Below are positions 20,100 to 24,256 of a stretch of DNA of 24,256 nt, one piece after another (the first letter of the stretch is position 1; each line of letters starts with the position of its first letter). Position numbers and translations under genes: made by a program. The notes beneath the pieces were generated by a model, which had not been told where the DNA came from, did no database searches, and worked only from the letters and a program-made list of their open reading frames with translations. Origin of the DNA: Microcaldota archaeon (GTDB lineage: Archaea; Micrarchaeota; Micrarchaeia; Micrarchaeales; Micrarchaeaceae); the NCBI GenBank assembly GCA_021829015.1, contig JAJZOJ010000012.1, forward strand, positions 4,149-28,404, read 5' to 3'.

Positions 20100-20948
20100 T
20101 CACAGTTGCTCTATGCTGTCGTACTGGTATCCGGAGCCGCGGCTCAGCCCGCCCTCGAGCACGTAAGAGTCCAGGCCCAGCTTTTCCTTGAGCTGCCTTG
20201 ATGCGAACTCTGCGAGGCTGTCCTCGTAGCACACGAATATGCAGTGCTCCAGGCCCTTGGCGCTCTCCGCGTCAAGGTGCATGACCGCTGCGGCGTTCAT
20301 CTGGATTATGGCATCCTTATTGACCTTCATTGATTCGGAGACGTACTCCACTGGCTCGGTGCCCAGCCATATTATCGTCGCGCTGCGGTGCTGTGCAAGC
20401 TTGCGCGTCGTCACCATGTCTATGTGGCGCGGAAGCCATTCCGATGGCGCAACGGCCGAATCACGCGATGGAGCGCGGAGAAACTCGGCCATCTTCTCAA
20501 GGAATGCGAACATCGCCCTTGCGTCGTTCTTCTTAAGGCCGCCGAGGTCCCCGACGCCGCCGTCAGCCACGGAATTCAGCCTTATCGACAATGTAGAGAA
20601 TACTATCCCGGTATACAGAGCTATGTTGACTATATTCTCGTACGGCATTGATTCGTACTTCGTAGGGAAGAGTATGTTTCTCCCGGCCCACAGTGACCAG
20701 AACGACGGCCTCACCATTATGACCCTGCGGTTCGTCGCCACAAGGCGCATGGGCGCCGGCGACTTGAGCATGCTCTGCTTAGCCTCTATTATGGTGTATT
20801 CGTCAGGATATAGTATGTGCTTCAGGACCCCAAAGCACCTCGCGCTGTGCTCATGCCTTGGCAGGAATCCTTCCGGAAGGAACGGGATAGCCCGCTCTAT
20901 CGCCGCGTCTACCCTGTGCTCCTCATAATTCGAACCCCTCGCAACCAA
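20100..20948 (-). CDS. Bacterial-type PH domain fused to a rhodanese-like domain
   Basis: The 282-residue product has two parts. Residues about 45-155 form a bacterial-type PH domain: LYPDEYTIIEAKQSML, RLVATNRRVIMVRPSF, then FPTKYESMPYENIVNIAL and a C-terminal helix NDARAMFAFLEKMAEFL. Residues about 186-270 look like a rhodanese fold: ATIIWLGTEP, the strand CIFVC240YEDS at the active-site loop, the helix AEFASRQLKEKLG and the closing YVLEGGLSRG. C240 sits where the catalytic persulfide cysteine is found, but the following loop differs from the common CxxGxR. No TM helix is present. I chose the TTG at 20948, preceded by GGTGG; GTG codons at 20954 and 20957 are alternatives. The frame runs further upstream but that part is non-coding in character. 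Function is unknown. Confidence 0.75.
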   Translation of the reverse strand: MVARGSNYEEHRVDAAIERAIPFLPEGFLPRHEHSARCFGVLKHILYPDEYTIIEAKQSMLKSPAPMRLVATNRRVIMVRPSFWSLWAGRNILFPTKYESMPYENIVNIALYTGIVFSTLSIRLNSVADGGVGDLGGLKKNDARAMFAFLEKMAEFLRAPSRDSAVAPSEWLPRHIDMVTTRKLAQHRSATIIWLGTEPVEYVSESMKVNKDAIIQMNAAAVMHLDAESAKGLEHCIFVCYEDSLAEFASRQLKEKLGLDSYVLEGGLSRGSGYQYDSIEQL

Positions 20949-21069
20949 TTCCACCACCCATTTTAATCCCCAATAGCATTCCGCAGTGCAAGGATTTATG
21001 GGTTTCCTTTTGCGCAGGTTTGCGCGGCGCCTGCGCAGGCAATAAAAGCCATCCAGTGCAATAAGTAGT
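20949..21069. promoter_or_regulatory. Divergent promoter region with phased TGCGC repeats
   Basis: TGCGCA at 21011, TGCGCG at 21021 and TGCGCA at 21032 are spaced 10 and 11 bp apart. The outer copies extend to an 8-bp inverted repeat TGCGCAGG/CCTGCGCA (21011-21018, 21030-21037). The Nudix TATA box AATAAAAG (21041-21048) follows at once, centred 26 bp before the ATG at 21070. On the other strand CCATAAATCC (about 20993-21002) may serve the PH-rhodanese gene. Confidence 0.55.
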
Positions 21070-21555
21070 ATGCAAGGCACCGGCGGCAAGGCAGGGCATC
21101 GAAGGCTCAGGGAGACCCATGGGGATGGGGTACACGTTGCCGTGGTGCACAAGAACAGGATACTCCTCCTTAAGAGGCGCGACATCCCGTTCGTAAGGCG
21201 GTTTGTGGCCAATCCGGGGAAGTGGTCCCTGGTAGCAGGAGGCAGGAAACGGGAAGAGGCATACATAGATACCGCATACCGCGAGGTCATTGAGGAAACA
21301 GGATTGGACAGAATGGACCTGAAGAGGGCTGGAAGAGGAATTATTGTCCATGTCTTTGACGGCGAAAAGGGGACAACGTGGAGCAACATGCTGTTCGTGC
21401 TGCGGTCGGATTCGAGCGCCATACGCACGAATCTCGAGAGCTCAGGCTACAAGTGGGTAACCTTCGATGAGCTGTCATCAAGGAAATACCTCAGCGAAAC
21501 CATCATGGATCATGAGGCCGCGCTGAGGCATATAAGGAAGGCTATTTACCGGTGA
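21070..21555 (+). CDS. Nudix hydrolase
   Basis: Nudix enzymes hydrolyse nucleoside diphosphates linked to another group. The 161-residue protein has a perfect Nudix box: G-GRKRE-E-AYIDTAY-REVIEE-TG-L, matching Gx5Ex7REUxEExGU, at about residues 57-79. The preceding strands are GVHVAVVHKNRILLLKRR and GKWSLVAGG, and the C-terminal helix region is DHEAALRHIRKAI. No extra domain indicates substrate. The RRD-x-P-FV-x-R stretch before the box is typical of several Nudix subfamilies. The ATG is 26 bp from a TATA box, implying a leaderless mRNA. Its last 14 bases overlap the end of the convergent hydrolase gene. Confidence 0.93.
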   Translation: MQGTGGKAGHRRLRETHGDGVHVAVVHKNRILLLKRRDIPFVRRFVANPGKWSLVAGGRKREEAYIDTAYREVIEETGLDRMDLKRAGRGIIVHVFDGEKGTTWSNMLFVLRSDSSAIRTNLESSGYKWVTFDELSSRKYLSETIMDHEAALRHIRKAIYR

Positions 21556-22354
21556 GGTTGTCCCTGAAGAACCCCTTCACCATCTCCCATGATTCCTTCG
21601 CGGCCTTCTCGTTGTACATAGGCCTGGTGTCGTTGAAGAACGCATGCCTTGCACCAGGGAATACCCTAATCGTAAACGGCAGTTTGTTAGCCGTGAGGGC
21701 GGCGACTAGCTCGTGTATCTTCGAGTTTATCCTCGCGTCCTCTCCACCGTATAGGCCCATCACCGCGCCCTTGACTTTAGCGATCCTGTCTATGGGCGAG
21801 GGATTCTCGCCGTAGAATATGATTGATGCATCGGTCTTGCCGGTGCATGCGAGGCTTATCGACATCCCTCCGCCGAAGCAGAAGCCCACGCTGCCGATCT
21901 TACCGCCGGTATCGGTATTGGAATTTAGGTAGTCGGCTGCAGAGGAGAGGTATTCGGTGAACGTATCGACGGGTCGGTTCTCGAATAATATTTTGTTTAC
22001 CTCTGTTACCGCATTCTTTTCATCATCGCCGAGCTTTGCCAGCTCCGCTGCCCTGTATTCCTCGTCGCGATGCTTTTCCGGAGGGATCGACATCATGAAC
22101 TTCATCGCTGCGGCAATGTTCTGGTCGCTCAACGGAACCGCAAACCTTTCGCTGGAGAAAAGATGCGGCGCGATGACCGAATATCCCTCAGCGGCGATCC
22201 TGCCTGCGACATCCTTGGTGTGGTCGTCCAAGCCGAATATCTCATGCACCAGGACTATTCCAGGATATCTGCCCTTTGCCGCGGGAACCGCGAGCCTTGC
22301 CGATATGTTCTCGTTCCCGGACTTATACGTAATGTCAGAGTTTACCGTTTCCAT
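21542..22354 (-). CDS. Dienelactone hydrolase-family alpha/beta hydrolase
   Basis: The 270-residue protein matches the dienelactone hydrolase family. Early sequence is RYPGIVLVHEIFGLDDHT with E38, the nucleophile elbow is GFCFGGG with C159, D206 lies in YGGEDARI and H237 in GARHAFFND, forming a Cys-Asp-His triad. It is longer than the usual 230-240 because of an insertion at about residues 70-130 (HLFSSERF through NRPVD) that likely forms an extra helical lid. There is no signal peptide. The ATG at 22354 has GGTGGAAAG upstream and lies 17 bases after the MTA phosphorylase stop on the same strand, so the two probably form an operon. The natural substrate is unknown. Confidence 0.92.
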   Translation of the reverse strand: METVNSDITYKSGNENISARLAVPAAKGRYPGIVLVHEIFGLDDHTKDVAGRIAAEGYSVIAPHLFSSERFAVPLSDQNIAAAMKFMMSIPPEKHRDEEYRAAELAKLGDDEKNAVTEVNKILFENRPVDTFTEYLSSAADYLNSNTDTGGKIGSVGFCFGGGMSISLACTGKTDASIIFYGENPSPIDRIAKVKGAVMGLYGGEDARINSKIHELVAALTANKLPFTIRVFPGARHAFFNDTRPMYNEKAAKESWEMVKGFFRDNLTGK

Positions 22355-22371
22355 CTTTCCACCTTTTAGTA

Positions 22372-23166
22372 TCAGACGTGTATTATCGCGTCGTCAAGCG
22401 CCGAGGAGCAGGCGCACCCTCGTTCCTTCGGCGCGTCCTTTATTATCGCCTCTACCAGTTTCTTCACGCTCTCTATGCTTCTTGTGAAGGTCTCGAGGAC
22501 CTCCTTGTTGCTGACCGGCTTTATGTCCTTGCCCACTATGCCAGCATCGTAGTCGGTGACCATTCCGAGAGCAAGGTAGCACATGCATCTCTCCCTTGCG
22601 AGAGCGACCTCTGGGTATTGGGTCATGTTTATCATGTCGAACCCCTGCCTGGAGAAGAATGCCGATTCCGCCTTGGTCGAGAACCTCGGGCCGTTGACGA
22701 CCACTACAGAACCGCCGTCCCTGTAATCCAGGTCGAGCCCTGATGCTGATATCGTTGAAACGGTCCGGAGCTCTGCACAGTACGGATCGGCTGTGCTTAC
22801 GTGCGCGACCTGCTTCTCGAAGAAGGTATCAGGCCTGCCATGCGTAAGATTGACGAACTGGTCGAATGCGACTATCTGCCCTATCCTGAACTCCGGATTG
22901 AGGGACCCGACCGCATTGGTGGCTATGACCCTCTTGACGCCCAGGTCGGAGAGAGCCTGTATGTTCGCCCTGTACGGCACTAGGTGCGGAGGGTATGAAT
23001 GCCTGCTGCCGTGCCTAGGTATGAACGCTACGCCCTTCCCGGCTATGCTTCCGATGAACAGGCTGTCGCTGGGCTTCCCGTACTCCGTATCGACGTCAAC
23101 CCTCTCCGCGCCCTCCAGGAGCGAATAAAAGCCAGAGCCGCCTATTATCCCGAATTCTGCCTCCAC
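22372..23166 (-). CDS. mtnP: S-methyl-5'-thioadenosine phosphorylase family
   Basis: The enzyme cleaves MTA (or a related purine nucleoside) with phosphate to base and ribose-1-phosphate, recycling the by-product of polyamine or methionine-derived reactions. The 264-residue product starts VEAEFGIIGGSGFY, with the phosphate-site RHGSRHSYPPHLVPYRANI, then NAVGSLNP, GPRFSTKAES, and INMTQYPEVALARE. The purine-site segment TDYDAG carries the Asp pair expected for adenine-type substrates; inosine-type enzymes have other residues there. The start is GTG at 23166, about 27 bp from a TATA-like sequence (23189-23197). The longer upstream frame overlaps the promoter and is rejected. The C-terminus contains CACSS, which may be redox-sensitive. 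Confidence 0.93.
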   Translation of the reverse strand: MEAEFGIIGGSGFYSLLEGAERVDVDTEYGKPSDSLFIGSIAGKGVAFIPRHGSRHSYPPHLVPYRANIQALSDLGVKRVIATNAVGSLNPEFRIGQIVAFDQFVNLTHGRPDTFFEKQVAHVSTADPYCAELRTVSTISASGLDLDYRDGGSVVVVNGPRFSTKAESAFFSRQGFDMINMTQYPEVALARERCMCYLALGMVTDYDAGIVGKDIKPVSNKEVLETFTRSIESVKKLVEAIIKDAPKERGCACSSALDDAIIHV

Positions 23167-23326
23167 GTATTTATTATCCCTGCAAAGGATAAAAAGCCTT
23201 TTAACCGTCGCTTGTACCACATGCCAGCAATGCTTAAATATGAGGAGCCACGCTTGATATGCTGGGAGTTCCTTGGAGCACACTAGGGGCAGGCAATCAG
23301 ATCATCAAGACGATTATCGCGACATA
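23167..23326. promoter_or_regulatory. Divergent promoter region, mtnP / exported protein
   Basis: CTTTTTATC on the minus strand (23189-23197 on the plus coordinates) lies about 27 bp before the mtnP GTG. GCTTAAATATG (23232-23242) on the plus strand could drive the downstream gene, with an expected transcription start near 23262. A TTG at 23273, four bases after GGGAG, and an ATG at 23327 are both in frame with that gene. Confidence 0.45.
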
Positions 23327-24256
23327 ATGCAGTCTGGCCACCGCATGGATGAGAGATCCATGCTCAGGAAGGCCGTCGATACTGCCAAGAGGGCCGCGCT
23401 TACGCTTGCCGCCTCGTCAGCACTCATTCTTTCCTCTTATGGTGCACGGCACGGCCAGATACAGCAGACCAGGATAGACATGAGAGAGACGTGGTTCGGG
23501 AACAGGCCAGTAGTTACATTCGGCAATATGAAAGGCCCAGTATACGACTACCAGACCGGCGAGACCACTACAGGCGGAACGGAGCTTGAATGCACCGTCG
23601 AGGCCGTGCGGCAGACAGACCCCAAGGTGAAATACGCCATGTACATACTCAACGGCCTTACAGATAAGGGATCCTGGGTGCAGCTTGGGGTGGTAGACCT
23701 AAAAAGAGATGGAGACGTCGCCAAGGGCAACAGCAATGAAGAGAGGAAAACAGATGCAGAATTCGGCATATTCCTGCAGATAAACAACGAGGATGCATAC
23801 AGCCCAATGGTCCTCTACCAGTTCAAGAAGCCGATCAAGGAGCACGACAGGATACGGCTCATGCTAAGATTCGAATCCAAGAATAGGATAACCGCAAGCG
23901 CCAGGGATATTGACAGCAATGAGTCAATGAGCATAAATTTGCCGAGGAAACTTGGGTTGGGATATACATTTGTTGATGGGTACAACACAGGCAGCTTCAC
24001 GGGATACATGACAGAGGCGTATGTGACCGCGAAAAAGCACATGCCGCTCAGGAAGGTTACGTACCTCAGCACAAAGAATTCGCCGATTTCCATATTCTCA
24101 GACTCGTCCACGCAGACAGAGTCAAGGTACGAGGATAAGAAAGGGTACATGGTTTCCGCAGGAGAGTACTCTGAGTTAGGCCTGATCAACGCAAGGGCGC
24201 TGAATGACAGCATGGTAGGCTCTATGCTCAGGGTGCAATTCAAGACCGGGACTGCA
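23327..24256 (+). CDS. Exported or membrane-anchored protein, N-terminal part (runs off window)
   Basis: A frame is open without stop from the ATG at 23327 to the window end (310 codons); it is open back to 23258, with a TTG at 23273 as an alternative start that better fits the TATA box. The N-terminus is basic (MLRKAVDTAKRA) followed by a hydrophobic segment at about residues 24-40 (ALTLAASSALILSSYGA), a likely signal anchor. The rest is hydrophilic and looks beta-rich, with aromatic and Thr/Ser/Gly stretches (GPVYDYQTGETTTGG, LGYTFVDGYNTGSFTGYM), as in surface or secreted proteins. One cysteine is seen. No family is recognised. Codon use is less dominated by AGG and ATA than in the rpo genes. 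Confidence 0.7.
   Translation, partial: MQSGHRMDERSMLRKAVDTAKRAALTLAASSALILSSYGARHGQIQQTRIDMRETWFGNRPVVTFGNMKGPVYDYQTGETTTGGTELECTVEAVRQTDPKVKYAMYILNGLTDKGSWVQLGVVDLKRDGDVAKGNSNEERKTDAEFGIFLQINNEDAYSPMVLYQFKKPIKEHDRIRLMLRFESKNRITASARDIDSNESMSINLPRKLGLGYTFVDGYNTGSFTGYMTEAYVTAKKHMPLRKVTYLSTKNSPISIFSDSSTQTESRYEDKKGYMVSAGEYSELGLINARALNDSMVGSMLRVQFKTGTA

Noticed and set aside
20949..21428. N-terminal extension of the PH-rhodanese frame across the Nudix gene
   Set aside because: The extension is antisense to the Nudix coding region and its promoter, and the domain sequence starts after the TTG at 20948, which has its own Shine-Dalgarno sequence.
23167..23283. Upstream extension of the MTA phosphorylase frame
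   Set aside because: The extra residues are hydrophobic and unlike the family, and the region holds the promoter; GTG at 23166 gives the normal family length.
23815..24243. 142-codon minus-strand frame at the window end
   Set aside because: It is antisense to the open plus-strand frame that carries a signal anchor and start signals; its own product is low-complexity shadow sequence.
1..24256. CRISPR array, transposon, integrase or prophage
   Set aside because: No regular spaced direct repeats, transposase or integrase motifs, or terminal inverted repeats were seen on reading the window.

Overview
The window is archaeal chromosomal DNA. The evidence is a complete archaeal RNA polymerase operon with both large subunits split (rpoH, rpoB'', rpoB', rpoA', rpoA''), an aIF5B gene, an Sm-like archaeal protein, a Hjc-type Holliday junction resolvase, a Hef/FANCM-type helicase and two tRNA genes with bulge-helix-bulge introns. 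TATA boxes lie about 26-30 bp before many starts (leaderless or near-leaderless transcripts). Other starts carry GGTG/GGTGA/GGGGT Shine-Dalgarno sequences and sometimes begin with TTG. Ile is written mostly as ATA and Arg mostly as AGG. Compact genes, short spacers and many small orphan proteins suggest a small-genome lineage (DPANN, possibly Micrarchaeota-like), but that placement is inference only.

Layout. 1-2.2 kb: a truncated two-TM protein, a Rieske ferredoxin divergent from a MIP18/DUF59 Fe-S assembly protein, a small helical orphan, NDK and a 55-aa orphan. 2.2-4.9 kb: a GGDEF protein whose 5' end appears frameshifted, a LUD-domain protein, an ASCH-domain protein, a 71-aa orphan and a SAM methyltransferase. 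4.9-9.3 kb: intron-containing tRNA-Phe(GAA), an all-helical orphan, a nuclease-less Hef-like helicase followed by Hjc, a membrane glycosyltransferase and a small multi-TM protein. 9.4-16.6 kb: the RNA polymerase operon, bounded by a pyrimidine tract and a hairpin-T element. 16.7-20.1 kb: an anchored orphan, lsm directly followed by tRNA-Ala(GGC) with a T-loop intron, a HicA-like small protein divergent from aIF5B, then two overlapping small genes. 20.1-24.3 kb: a PH-rhodanese fusion, a Nudix hydrolase, an MTA phosphorylase-dienelactone hydrolase operon, and the start of an exported or membrane-anchored protein that runs off the window.

The themes are information processing (RNAP, aIF5B, Lsm, tRNAs), fork and junction repair (Hef-like plus Hjc), Fe-S handling (Rieske plus MIP18) and nucleotide salvage or housecleaning (NDK, MTAP, Nudix). 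No CRISPR array, transposon, integrase or phage module is visible. The points most worth checking are the frameshifted archaeal GGDEF gene, the T-loop tRNA intron with a textbook BHB, the solo HicA-like gene sharing a promoter region with aIF5B, the PH-rhodanese fusion, and symmetric or helically phased repeats at several promoters.
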